DNA of 64,000 bases from Mycolicibacterium sp. P9-64 (lineage in GTDB: Bacteria > Actinomycetota > Actinomycetes > Mycobacteriales > Mycobacteriaceae): the NCBI RefSeq assembly GCF_008329605.1, contig NZ_NPKO01000004.1, positions 372,001-436,000 on the forward strand, in the 5' to 3' direction. Positions within the stretch are counted from its first letter, which is position 1. Each line of letters opens with the position of its first letter. Positions 8,761 to 18,460 of the stretch are shown in pieces. The notes under the pieces were generated by a model, which made no database searches, was not told the DNA's origin, and worked only from the letters and a program-made list of their open reading frames with translations. The translations under genes were made by a program, and so were the position numbers.

Positions 8761-10072
8761 TCAGCTCGACGGCACCGACGACCCAGTCGTGATCGTTGGG
8801 ATGGCCCTCGAAGCCCCTGGCGGCATCGAAACGGCCGACGACTATTGGTCGCTGCTGTCCGAACGGCGAGAAGCCTTGGGACATTTCCCTGCCGACCGCG
8901 ACTGGTCGATCCGCGAGCTGCTCGACGGTTCGCGGCGCGACGGCTTCAAACGCATTCACGATCTGGGCGGGTTCCTGTCCAGCGGCGCACTGTTCGATCC
9001 GGCGTTCTTCGGCATCTCCCCGCGCGAGGCCGTCGCGATGGATCCGCAGCAGCGGATCGCGCTGCGCATCGCATGGCGGACCTTGGAGAACAGCGGTATC
9101 AATCCCGACGACCTGGCGGGCCACGACGTCGGCTGCTATGTCGGGGCGTCCGGCCTTGAGTATGGACCGCAGCTAGCGGAATTCTCCCACCACAGCGGCC
9201 ATCTGATCACCGGGACGTCGCTCGGCGTCATCTCCGGACGGATCGCCTACACCCTGGACCTGGCGGGCCCCGCATTGACGGTCGACACCTCTTGCTCGTC
9301 GGCGTTGGCCGCCTTCCACGTCGCCGTACAGGCGCTCCGATCGGGTGACTGCGACATGGCGCTAGCCGGTGGCGTCTGCGTGATGGGGAGCCCGGGCTAC
9401 TTCGTCGAATTCTCCAAGCAGCACGCCCTCTCCGATGACGGGCATTGCCGCCCCTACAGCGCAAGCGCCAGCGGAACCATCTGGGCAGAAGGCGCGGGAA
9501 TGTTCCTGCTGCAACGCCGCTCACGGGCCGTGAGCGACGGCAGGCACATCCTCGCCGAGGTCCGCGCCACGGCCGTGAACCAGGATGGCCGCACCACCGG
9601 CCTGACCGCCCCGAGCGGGCACGCGCAGACCCGCCTGTTCCAGAAGGCGATTCGCAGCGCAGGCGTGCGCCCCGAAGAGGTCGGCATGATCGAGGGCCAC
9701 GGCACCGGAACCCGCCTCGGTGACCGCACCGAACTGCGGTCACTGGCGCAGACATACGGATCGAGCGCACCTGGCACCGGTGCAGTCCTCGGCTCGGTGA
9801 AGTCCAACGTCGGGCATGCGCAAGCAGCCGCGGGTGCGTTGGGTCTGGCCAAGGTGCTGATCGCAGCCGACCGCGGCGCCGTGCCCGCCAGCCTGCACAC
9901 CGATCACGCCAGCCGCGAAATCAACTGGGAAGAACAAGGTTTGCGGCTGGCCACGGAACTGACTCCGTGGCCTGCCGTCAACGGGCAGCGTATCGCCGCG
10001 GTGTCGGCGTTCGGCATGAGCGGCACCAACGCCCACGCCATCGTCGCCATGCCCGACGATGAGGTCGCCTGA
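8750..10072 (+). CDS. mbtC: MbtC, polyketide ketosynthase
   Basis: MbtC is a stand-alone beta-ketoacyl synthase that works with MbtD to build the 3-hydroxybutyrate-type segment of mycobactin. The 440-residue product contains the active-site Cys in VDTSCSSALA (near 182) and both catalytic His in EGHGTGT (near 316) and KSNVGHAQAAAG (near 356). The ATG at 8750 gives the expected N-terminus (MSSSQLDGTDDPVVIVGMA) and overlaps the mbtT stop by 11 bp. An open frame continues further upstream but would run through the thioesterase gene. The KS carries no acyltransferase of its own; that activity is in MbtD. Confidence 0.94.
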   Translation: MSSSQLDGTDDPVVIVGMALEAPGGIETADDYWSLLSERREALGHFPADRDWSIRELLDGSRRDGFKRIHDLGGFLSSGALFDPAFFGISPREAVAMDPQQRIALRIAWRTLENSGINPDDLAGHDVGCYVGASGLEYGPQLAEFSHHSGHLITGTSLGVISGRIAYTLDLAGPALTVDTSCSSALAAFHVAVQALRSGDCDMALAGGVCVMGSPGYFVEFSKQHALSDDGHCRPYSASASGTIWAEGAGMFLLQRRSRAVSDGRHILAEVRATAVNQDGRTTGLTAPSGHAQTRLFQKAIRSAGVRPEEVGMIEGHGTGTRLGDRTELRSLAQTYGSSAPGTGAVLGSVKSNVGHAQAAAGALGLAKVLIAADRGAVPASLHTDHASREINWEEQGLRLATELTPWPAVNGQRIAAVSAFGMSGTNAHAIVAMPDDEVA

Positions 10073-13008
10073 TGGTCGCCAACGCCCTCCCCGACGGGCG
10101 CATCCCCGTCCTGCTGAGCGCCCACGCCGAGGACCTGGTCGGCCAGGACGCCGCCGCGATCCTGACCTACCTGGATCGGCGGAGTGCGATCGTCGACGTC
10201 GCGGACGTCGCAGCGACACTGCTGCGCACCCGCCGGCTGCGCCGCTACCGCGCGGTGGTCCGCGCCGCCGACGTCGCCGAACTGAGAGACGGCCTGCGCG
10301 CTCTGATCGACGGAGACGAGCATCCGCTGGTAGCCCGCTCCTCGGGGAACCTCGCGCCGCGCACGGCATTCGTCTTCCCAGGGCAGGGCAGTCAATGGCC
10401 CTCGATGGGCGTCGAGGCCTACGACCGGCTCCCTGAGTACCGCGCCGAGACGGACAAGTGCGCGGCGGCGTTCGACACCGCCCTCGCGGCCTCCCCGCTG
10501 CGGTACCTGCTCGCCGATCCGGCCGTCGAGTTCGCGCCCGACGCCTTCTCGCAGGTCGAGATCCAGGGCGCGCAGTTCGTGCACGGCGTCGGGTTGGCCA
10601 GGGTGTGGAGTTCGTGCGGGGTGCTTCCCGACATCACCGTCGGGCATAGCCTCGGCGAGATCGGTGCCGCCTACGTCGCCGGCGCCATCACCCTTGCCGA
10701 CGCGGTCGGTGTCGTCGTGGCGCGTGCCACGCTGCTCGATGGTCTGACCGGCCCCTACCGCGTTGCCGTGCTCGGCATCACGCCCGAGGAGGCGCAGGCG
10801 GCGATCGCCGAGACCCGCGGTTGGGTCGAACTGTCGGTGGTCAACTCGCGCACGTCGGTGGCCGTCTCGGGGGACACCGACGCCATCGCGAGGATCGTGC
10901 AGACCGTCACCGACCGCGGGTTCTTCGCCCGCGAGATCGACATGCGGTTCCCCGCGCACACCTCCGCGCTGGACCCGCTGCGGCCCGACCTCGAATCACG
11001 CCTCCCCGCAGCGGCGTTCACCGAGACGCCGGTGCAGTTCATCGGTGGGGCCACCGCCGAGGTGGTCGCGCCAGGAACCGACTTCGCCGACTACTGGTAC
11101 ACCAACCTGCGCAACACCGTGCGGTTCGACCGCGCTGTTCGGGCGGCAGTGGGTGGCGGTGCCGGTGCGTTCGTCGAACTCTCCGCGCATCCGGCGCTGC
11201 GGTTCGCCATGGGCGACCTGCTCGAGGATTCAGCGGTCGTGGTGGGATCGGGCCGACGCGGCGAGCCGCTCACCGACACGCTGTCGGCCAACATCGCGGC
11301 GGTGGCAGTAGCCGACCCGGGCTACCGCTGGGCCGACTTCGTGGTCGGTTCCCGAAAGCCACTGCGCAACTTCCCGTTCGCCCCGATGCGATCCGAGCAC
11401 CACTGGGCATCACCGGAACCACTGCCGCCCGTGCCGGGCCTGACAGTCGCCGTCGAACACTGGGAGCAGACTCGCCCAGCGGAGTCCACTGCTGCCCGGC
11501 GCGTCGCGGTGCTCGACCTCGGCTCCGAGGGACGGCTCGCCGCAGCGCTGCGTGCCGCCGTCGAGCCGGTCGAATCGGGGGAGGCCGACCTCCTCATCGT
11601 CGTCGCGCCAGCACTCGACGAGATGGACGCGCCGGCGGCAGCCAAGGAACTGAGCCGACACGTCGAGAACGGACTGCTCGGCTACGTCGATACGATCGGG
11701 CCGGACTGCCGCGACGTGTGGCTCGTCACCGTCGGCGGGGCACGAGTCCGAATCGATGATCCGGGGCCGCTGCCTGGCCAGGCAGCACTGGCCGCGATGC
11801 ACCGCAGCGTTGGATTCGAACATCCCGACCAGAGCTTCCATCACCTCGACCTGCCGACCGGCGATATCGACGCGTCAGCTGCCGCCGTTGCGATCTCCGC
11901 CATGCTGGGCGACGCCGACGACGTGGCGGTGCGCGAAACCGGTTCGGGAGCAATCACCTACCGGCGCACGACGCGCGACGAGCCGTCACCCGCCCAGTCC
12001 TGGACCGCGGGTTCCGGTGCCTTCGACGACGTCGTCATCACCGGTGGCGCCGGCGCCGTCGGACTGCACTTCGCGCGCTACCTCGCCGAGCACGGTGCGC
12101 GCCGGATCGTCCTGCTGGGTCGCAGCGGTGTCGACGCCGTGCTCCTCGCCGAGCTCGGTGCGACGCATGGCGTCGAGATTCTCGGACCGCCGTGCGACAT
12201 CACCGACCCCGCACGGGTGGCGGCCACCGCCGCCGAATTCGCCGCAGACGGTGCGTCGTTGGTGATCCACGCCGCCGGGGTGGCCACCATCGTGCCCCAC
12301 CGCGAGCTGACCGGCCCCGCACTGTCGGCGACGTTCGCCGCGAAGGTCGCGGGCCTCGACAACATCACCAAGGCTTGGCCGTTGCGTGCCGACGCGCGAA
12401 TGCTGCTGTGTTCCTCGGTGTCCGGCCTGTGGGGCGGCCAGGGGCACGTTGCATACTCGGCCGCCAACCGGCTGCTCGACATCATGGCCGGACAGCTGCG
12501 CGCAGAGGGGCGCCACTGCACGTCCGTGCGCTGGGGCCTCTGGCAGGGCGCCGGGATCATCGACGCCGACGAGATCACGCGCATCGAGCGGTCGGGTCTG
12601 CAGGCGATGGCACCGGAGCGGGCCGTCGAGGCGGGCCTGTGCGAGTACGCCTCCGACCCCTTGGTATTCGCCGCCGACCGCGACCGCTTGCGGGCCTTCC
12701 TCGGCGACGACGAGGTTGCCGCCGATGCACCTGCGCCCAGCGAGGCACTCGGCGATCACGATGCGACAGGCGCCGTTCGCGCCGCACTGGGCGCGGTGCT
12801 GAGGCTGCACGACACCACGGGGCTGGACCTCGACGAGTCGCTGCTCGACCTGGGCATCGACTCGATGTTGGCACTGGACCTGCGCAAGAAGCTCAAGAAG
12901 GCCACCGGGCAATCCGTGCCGTTGGCCACCATTCTCGGCGGCGTGACGGCCACCGAATTGATCGAGCACCTGGAAAGCCCAGAGAAGAGAGCACTTTCGC
13001 GTGACTGA
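10072..13008 (+). CDS. mbtD: MbtD, polyketide synthase (AT-KR-ACP)
   Basis: MbtD provides the acyltransferase, ketoreductase and acyl carrier functions missing from MbtC. Its 978 residues contain an AT domain (about 95-400; nucleophile in VGHSLGE near 193 after FPGQGSQW), a degenerate linker, a ketoreductase (nucleotide-binding TGGAGAVGLHFARYL near 657; Ser and Tyr in CSSVSGLWG and HVAYSAANR, Tyr near 793) and a carrier domain with Ser in LGIDSMLALDL (near 931). The active KR fits reduction of an acetoacetyl unit to 3-hydroxybutyryl. The start shares one base with the mbtC stop (TGATG). Confidence 0.94.
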   Translation: MVANALPDGRIPVLLSAHAEDLVGQDAAAILTYLDRRSAIVDVADVAATLLRTRRLRRYRAVVRAADVAELRDGLRALIDGDEHPLVARSSGNLAPRTAFVFPGQGSQWPSMGVEAYDRLPEYRAETDKCAAAFDTALAASPLRYLLADPAVEFAPDAFSQVEIQGAQFVHGVGLARVWSSCGVLPDITVGHSLGEIGAAYVAGAITLADAVGVVVARATLLDGLTGPYRVAVLGITPEEAQAAIAETRGWVELSVVNSRTSVAVSGDTDAIARIVQTVTDRGFFAREIDMRFPAHTSALDPLRPDLESRLPAAAFTETPVQFIGGATAEVVAPGTDFADYWYTNLRNTVRFDRAVRAAVGGGAGAFVELSAHPALRFAMGDLLEDSAVVVGSGRRGEPLTDTLSANIAAVAVADPGYRWADFVVGSRKPLRNFPFAPMRSEHHWASPEPLPPVPGLTVAVEHWEQTRPAESTAARRVAVLDLGSEGRLAAALRAAVEPVESGEADLLIVVAPALDEMDAPAAAKELSRHVENGLLGYVDTIGPDCRDVWLVTVGGARVRIDDPGPLPGQAALAAMHRSVGFEHPDQSFHHLDLPTGDIDASAAAVAISAMLGDADDVAVRETGSGAITYRRTTRDEPSPAQSWTAGSGAFDDVVITGGAGAVGLHFARYLAEHGARRIVLLGRSGVDAVLLAELGATHGVEILGPPCDITDPARVAATAAEFAADGASLVIHAAGVATIVPHRELTGPALSATFAAKVAGLDNITKAWPLRADARMLLCSSVSGLWGGQGHVAYSAANRLLDIMAGQLRAEGRHCTSVRWGLWQGAGIIDADEITRIERSGLQAMAPERAVEAGLCEYASDPLVFAADRDRLRAFLGDDEVAADAPAPSEALGDHDATGAVRAALGAVLRLHDTTGLDLDESLLDLGIDSMLALDLRKKLKKATGQSVPLATILGGVTATELIEHLESPEKRALSRD

Positions 13009-16000
13009 CATTGCCGAAGCCGTTGATCCCCGCCTGGAACTGATGCGGCGCAAGCTCGCAGCACGCGGGCTGGCCTCCGATACCACCCTTACTGCGAGCG
13101 GTGCCCCGCCCTCCGCCGACCGACTGTCCGACGGGCAGCGCCGGATGTGGTTCGTCCAGGCCGTCGACACCAGCGGTGTGCTGCTCAACGTGTGTGTGTC
13201 CTACCGGTTGACCGGTGTGGTCGACGGAGGCCGCCTGCAGGCCGCCGTGAACGCCGTCGCCAAGCGCCATCCCATCCTTCGCACCACGTACCGGGCCGAC
13301 GAGGACGGCGAGCCGCACGCCACCGTGCACGAGGAGCTCTTCCCGGCGTGGGCGGCACACGACCTGTCCGATATGTCGGAGCGTGCCCGCAAGCTTCGAC
13401 TCGATGTCCTGGCGCAGCGGGAGTTCGGCGCGCCGTTCGACCTGAGCACCGATTCACCGTTGCGCATCACCCTGGTCAGGACCGGTCCAACCGAGCACGT
13501 GATGCTGCTCGTCGCGCACCACATCGCCTGGGACGACGGCTCGTGGCAGGTGTTCTTCACAGATCTGAACCGCGCCTATGCCGGAGTCGACCTCGGCCCG
13601 ACGCCGCGTCCGCCGGCCGTCGCCGCCGACACCGAGGACGAGGACCTTGCGCATTGGCGCGCGGTGCTGGCGAATCCGCCGGAGCCGCTTGAGCTTCCGG
13701 GGGCGTCGGGCTCGGTGGTACCGACCAACTTCCGGTCCCAGCGCGCCACCCTGCGGCTGCCCGCCGAGACCGTCGAGCAGATATCGGCGCTGGCCCGTGA
13801 CACCGGGGCGACGCCGTACATGGTGTTGCTCGCGGCGTTCGGTGCGCTGATCAACCGCTACACCCACACCGACGACTTCCTGGTCGCTACATCGGTGCTC
13901 AACCGCGGCACCGACGACACCATCGGCTACTACGGCAACACCGTCGCGATGCGGCTGCGCCCGCACGGGTCGCACCGCTTCCGCGATCTGGTGAGCGCGA
14001 CCCGCGACACGGCCCTTGGCGCATTCGCCCACCAGCGGGTCAACCTGGATCGAGTGGTGCGCGAGCTCAACCCCGACCGCCGCCACGGCGCCGAACGCAT
14101 GACCCGCGTGAGCTTCGGCTTCCGCGAGGCCGATGGCGGCGGCTTCAGCCCCGACGGCGTGCAGTGCGAGCGTGCCGACCTGCGCAGCCACGTCGCGCAA
14201 CTGCCACTGGGCTTGATGGTCGAGTTCGATGCCTCGGGCGCGGTCGTGGAGGCCGAGCATCTCACCGAGATCATCGATGCGCATCTTGCCGAGCAACTGC
14301 TCCGGCACTTCGCCGTGCTGCTGGACAACGCTCTGGCAGAACCGGATCGACCGCTGTCGCAACTCGAGCTGTTCACCGCGGACGACGCGGACTGGCTGCG
14401 CAAGGTCTCTAGCGGTCTCGAGTTCGACACGCCCGCAACGACCCTGACCGCACTGGTCGGTGAGCAAGCGGCCCGCACGCCCGACGCAACCGCCGTCGTG
14501 TACGAGGGCAGGCACTACAGCTATCGCGAGATCAACGAAGCGGCCAACCGGGTTGCGCACTGGCTGATCGGGCAGGGCATCGGCACCGAGGACCGCGTCG
14601 CCGTGCTGCTCGACAAGTCACCGGACCTGGTGATCACCGCGCTCGGCATCGTCAAGGCCGGCGCGGTGTACCTGCCGATCGACCCGACCTATCCCGAGGA
14701 TCGGCTGTCCTACATCCTGGCCGACTCCGACCCGAAGGTCGCCATCCGCGAACCGGTTACTGGGCTCGACGGTTACCGCAGCGACGACCCGACCGACGCC
14801 GACCGAGTCCGGCCGCTGCTGCCGGACAACACGGCCTACCTGATCTACACGTCGGGTTCGACCGGTCTGCCCAAGGGCGTGCCCGTTACGCACCGCCCCA
14901 TCGCCGAGTACTTCGTCTGGTTCGGCGACGAGTACGGAGTCTCCGACAAGGACCGCCTGCTGCAGGTGGCCTCGCAGAGCTTCGACGTGTCGATCGGCGA
15001 GATCTTCGGCATGCTCGCCGCAGGCGCGCGGCTGGTGATCCCGCGGCCGGGCGGACTCGGCGACATCGGGTACCTGACCGACCTGCTGCGCGACGAGGGC
15101 ATCACCTCGATGCACTTCGTGCCGTCGCTTCTCGGGCTGTTCCTGTCGCTGCCGGGGGTGAACCAGTGGCGCACCCTCGAGCGCGTGCCGATCGGCGGCG
15201 AGGCGCTGCCAGGCGAGCTCGCCGACAAGTTCCACGCCACGTTCGATGCGCTGCTGCACAACTTCTACGGCCCGACCGAGACCGTGCTGAACTGCACCAG
15301 GTTCGAGGTCAAGGGCAAGCAGGGCGCACGCATCGTGCCCATCGGAACCCCGAAGATCAACACCCAGATCCACCTGCTCGACGACGCCCTGGCACCCGTC
15401 CCGGTCGGGGTGATCGGCGAGATCTACATCGGCGGAACGCACGTCGCGCACGGTTATCACCGCAAGCCCCGATTGACTGCCGAGCGCTTCGTCGCCAACC
15501 CGTTCATTCCCGGCGGCAGGCTGTACCGCTCGGGTGACCTGGCGCGACGAAACGCCGACGGCGACATCGAGTTCGTCGGGCGCGCCGACGAGCAGGTCAA
15601 GGTCCGCGGCTTCCGCATCGAACTCGGCGAGGTGGCTGCGGCCATCTCGGTGGACCCCTCGGTCGGGCAGGCCGTCGTCGTGGTCAGCGACCTGCCGACG
15701 CTTGGGCGCAGTCTCGTCGCGTACGTGACGCCCGCGAGTGGCGTCGAGAGGGTTCAGATCGACCGCATCCGCGCCCGCGTTGGCGCTGCACTGCCCGAGT
15801 ACATGGTCCCGGCGGCGTACGTGGCGATCGACGAGATCCCGATCACACCACACGGAAAGATCGACCGAAAGGCGCTGCCGGAGCCGGAGATCCGCTCCGA
15901 GACCGAGTACCGCGAACCTAGCACCGCAACCGAGCGTCAGGTCGCCGAGCTATTCGGCGAACTGCTCGGCAGGGTCGACGTCGGCGCGGACGACTCGTTC

Positions 16001-18460
16001 TTCGACCTCGGTGGGCACTCCCTGCTGGCCACCAAGCTGGTGGCCGCCGTGCGTGCGCGCGGCGGCGTCGACGTCGGCGTGCAGGACGTCTTCGAACTCG
16101 CCACGGTCTCGGCGATCGCCGCGCACCTCGACGCGCTGTCGGCGGGGGAGGGCGGCCCAACCCGAACCGGCATCGTCGCGATCCCGCACGACGGTCCGTT
16201 GCAGATGTCGGCCGCCCAGCTGCGGCAGTGGTTCCAGTTCCGCATCGACGGCCCGAACCCGGTCAACAACATTCCGTTCGCCGCACGGCTCACCGGTCCA
16301 TGCGACGTCGAAGCGTTCGTCGCCGCGATCAACGACGTCGTCAACCGGCACGAGATCCTGCGCACCACCTACCGCGAGATCGACGGTGCGCCCTACCAGG
16401 TGGTCAATCCTCCTGAGGCACTGACGGTCCGGCGGGCCCGAGGCGACGGCGACGACTGGCTGCGGACCGAGCTCGACGCCGAGCGCAGGTACTGCTTCGA
16501 CCTGGAGCGCGACCGGCCGATTCGGGCCGCCGTGCTGTCCGTCACATCCCCCGACGGTTCGCTCGCCCCTGCCCCCGACTATCACGTCTTGTCGCTGGTC
16601 GTGCACCACATCGCGGCCGATCACTGGTCGGCAGGGGTGCTGTTCACCGACGTGCTCGCCGCCTATCACGCGCGGCGCGTGGGGCGGGACGCTGCGTCGG
16701 CACCACTTCCCGTGCAGTACGCCGACTTCGCGGCCTGGCAGGCCCGCCTGCTTGCCGGCGAGGGTGAAGCCGTTGTCGCGCAGCGCGACTACTGGACCAA
16801 GCAGCTAGCCGGTCTGCCCGAGGAGAACGGGTTGCGCCCCGACTTCCCGCGCCCGCCGGTGCCGACAGGCGAGGGTGACGCCCTGAACTTCGCCGTCGAG
16901 GCGTCGACGAGGGCCAAGCTCGTCGCGCTCACCCGCGAGCTCGGCGTCACCGAGTTCATGCTGTTGCAGGCTGCGGTCGCCGTTGCTCTGCACGAGGCCG
17001 GTGAAGGCGTTGACATTCCGCTGGGGACCCCCGTCGCGGGCCGCACCGAACCAGAACTCGACCAGCTGATCGGGTTCTTCATCAACATCGTGGTGCTGCG
17101 CAACGACCTGGCCGGAAACCCCACCCTGCGCGAGGTTCTGCGCCGGGCACGGGAAATGGCGCTCGCCGCTTACGCCCATCAGGATCTGCCATTCGACCGC
17201 GTCGTCGACGCGGTGAGCCCGGTCCGCTCGCTGTCGCGCAACCCGCTGTTCGGTGTCGTCGTGCACGTCCGTGAGGAACTGCCTGCCGACCGGGTCATCG
17301 ATTCCGGCGCGGACGGCGAAACCCGGTTCACTGCACTGGAACCCACGTTCGACGTGGCGCACGCCGACCTCTCGGTGAACTTCTTCGCAGCGGGGGAGCC
17401 CGGCACGGGTGGTTACACGGGCACCGTCATCTACCGCACCGAACTCTACGAGCGCGCCAGCGCGGAGCGTCTGGTTTCCTGGTTGCATCGGGTGATCGAC
17501 GCCTTCGCCGACGACGCCGATCAGACGTTGCGCGACATCACGATCACCGACGCCGAGGAACGCCGTGTCCTCGTCGAGGACTGGAGCCGCACCGCCGTCG
17601 CGCCTGTGGGGCTGCCCCAGACCGAGGGGGCGACCCACGTCTACGTCCTCGACGAGTGGCTGGAGCCCGCGGCGGTCGGCGTCACCGGCGACGTGTACTA
17701 CGCCGGCGGCGCGGTGGACGCCGCGAGCCGAAACAGCCATGGCATCAGTGCTTCCCGTTTCGAGCCGCACCCCTTCAGCGCCCATCCGGAAGCACGTATC
17801 TACCGGACGGGCGACCGGGCCAGGTGGACGTCGGACGGCAGGCTCGACCTCGTGGTGTCCGGTGACCACCGACTCCAGGGCGCGCTGGAGGCCATCGACG
17901 GCGTCGCCGCAGCGCTCACCAGGACCTGGGAAGGCCGCAGCGGCACGATCCTTGCCTGCTACGTCGTACCCGCCCACACGGTCGACGACCCGGCCGCATT
18001 CATCGACGCCGTGCGGGCTGCGCTTCCCGCCGAACTGGCACCGCACTCGATCACCGTGGTCGACGATCTCGGGCCCGACGCCGTGCGCAGGCCCACCGTC
18101 ACGTCCACCGGACCGAGTGAGCCGCCAAGCACCGACACCGAACGGGTGTTGGCCGCGCTGCTCGTCGATCTGCTCAGCGCTCCCGCGGTGGGTCGTCACG
18201 ACGACTTCTTCACCCTCGGCGGGGACAGCATCCTCGCCGTGCAGTTGGCCGCACGGGCACGCGATGCCGGCGTCGGGCTGACGGCGCGGATGGTGTTCGA
18301 GCATCCTGAGCTGGCCGAGCTCGCCGCCGCCGTCGACGCGGCAGGTGCCGCGTCCTCGACGGAGGACACCCACCACGCACCCATGGCGGTGTCCGGTTTG
18401 TCCGCCGACGAGTTGGCGTCGCTGACAGCCGAGTGGTCTAACCAGGATCCGGCGCCGTGA
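13001..18460 (+). CDS. mbtE: MbtE, lysine-incorporating NRPS
   Basis: MbtE is one of two mycobactin synthetases that insert lysine. Visible domains in 1,819 residues: condensation (about 35-440, HHIAWDDGS near 167), adenylation (475-960, A3 TSGSTGLPKG near 613, A5 FYGPTET, A10 GKIDRKA), carrier (LGGHSLLATK, Ser near 1004), second condensation (1060-1500, HHIAADHWS near 1201), a stretch of about 150 residues holding only fragments of an adenylation domain (IYRTGDRARW is recognisable), and a second carrier (LGGDSILAV, Ser near 1740). The remembered M. tuberculosis protein is shorter (about 1,680). The GTG start at 13001 overlaps mbtD by 8 bp. Which lysine it loads cannot be read from sequence alone. 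Confidence 0.93.
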   Translation: MTDIAEAVDPRLELMRRKLAARGLASDTTLTASGAPPSADRLSDGQRRMWFVQAVDTSGVLLNVCVSYRLTGVVDGGRLQAAVNAVAKRHPILRTTYRADEDGEPHATVHEELFPAWAAHDLSDMSERARKLRLDVLAQREFGAPFDLSTDSPLRITLVRTGPTEHVMLLVAHHIAWDDGSWQVFFTDLNRAYAGVDLGPTPRPPAVAADTEDEDLAHWRAVLANPPEPLELPGASGSVVPTNFRSQRATLRLPAETVEQISALARDTGATPYMVLLAAFGALINRYTHTDDFLVATSVLNRGTDDTIGYYGNTVAMRLRPHGSHRFRDLVSATRDTALGAFAHQRVNLDRVVRELNPDRRHGAERMTRVSFGFREADGGGFSPDGVQCERADLRSHVAQLPLGLMVEFDASGAVVEAEHLTEIIDAHLAEQLLRHFAVLLDNALAEPDRPLSQLELFTADDADWLRKVSSGLEFDTPATTLTALVGEQAARTPDATAVVYEGRHYSYREINEAANRVAHWLIGQGIGTEDRVAVLLDKSPDLVITALGIVKAGAVYLPIDPTYPEDRLSYILADSDPKVAIREPVTGLDGYRSDDPTDADRVRPLLPDNTAYLIYTSGSTGLPKGVPVTHRPIAEYFVWFGDEYGVSDKDRLLQVASQSFDVSIGEIFGMLAAGARLVIPRPGGLGDIGYLTDLLRDEGITSMHFVPSLLGLFLSLPGVNQWRTLERVPIGGEALPGELADKFHATFDALLHNFYGPTETVLNCTRFEVKGKQGARIVPIGTPKINTQIHLLDDALAPVPVGVIGEIYIGGTHVAHGYHRKPRLTAERFVANPFIPGGRLYRSGDLARRNADGDIEFVGRADEQVKVRGFRIELGEVAAAISVDPSVGQAVVVVSDLPTLGRSLVAYVTPASGVERVQIDRIRARVGAALPEYMVPAAYVAIDEIPITPHGKIDRKALPEPEIRSETEYREPSTATERQVAELFGELLGRVDVGADDSFFDLGGHSLLATKLVAAVRARGGVDVGVQDVFELATVSAIAAHLDALSAGEGGPTRTGIVAIPHDGPLQMSAAQLRQWFQFRIDGPNPVNNIPFAARLTGPCDVEAFVAAINDVVNRHEILRTTYREIDGAPYQVVNPPEALTVRRARGDGDDWLRTELDAERRYCFDLERDRPIRAAVLSVTSPDGSLAPAPDYHVLSLVVHHIAADHWSAGVLFTDVLAAYHARRVGRDAASAPLPVQYADFAAWQARLLAGEGEAVVAQRDYWTKQLAGLPEENGLRPDFPRPPVPTGEGDALNFAVEASTRAKLVALTRELGVTEFMLLQAAVAVALHEAGEGVDIPLGTPVAGRTEPELDQLIGFFINIVVLRNDLAGNPTLREVLRRAREMALAAYAHQDLPFDRVVDAVSPVRSLSRNPLFGVVVHVREELPADRVIDSGADGETRFTALEPTFDVAHADLSVNFFAAGEPGTGGYTGTVIYRTELYERASAERLVSWLHRVIDAFADDADQTLRDITITDAEERRVLVEDWSRTAVAPVGLPQTEGATHVYVLDEWLEPAAVGVTGDVYYAGGAVDAASRNSHGISASRFEPHPFSAHPEARIYRTGDRARWTSDGRLDLVVSGDHRLQGALEAIDGVAAALTRTWEGRSGTILACYVVPAHTVDDPAAFIDAVRAALPAELAPHSITVVDDLGPDAVRRPTVTSTGPSEPPSTDTERVLAALLVDLLSAPAVGRHDDFFTLGGDSILAVQLAARARDAGVGLTARMVFEHPELAELAAAVDAAGAASSTEDTHHAPMAVSGLSADELASLTAEWSNQDPAP

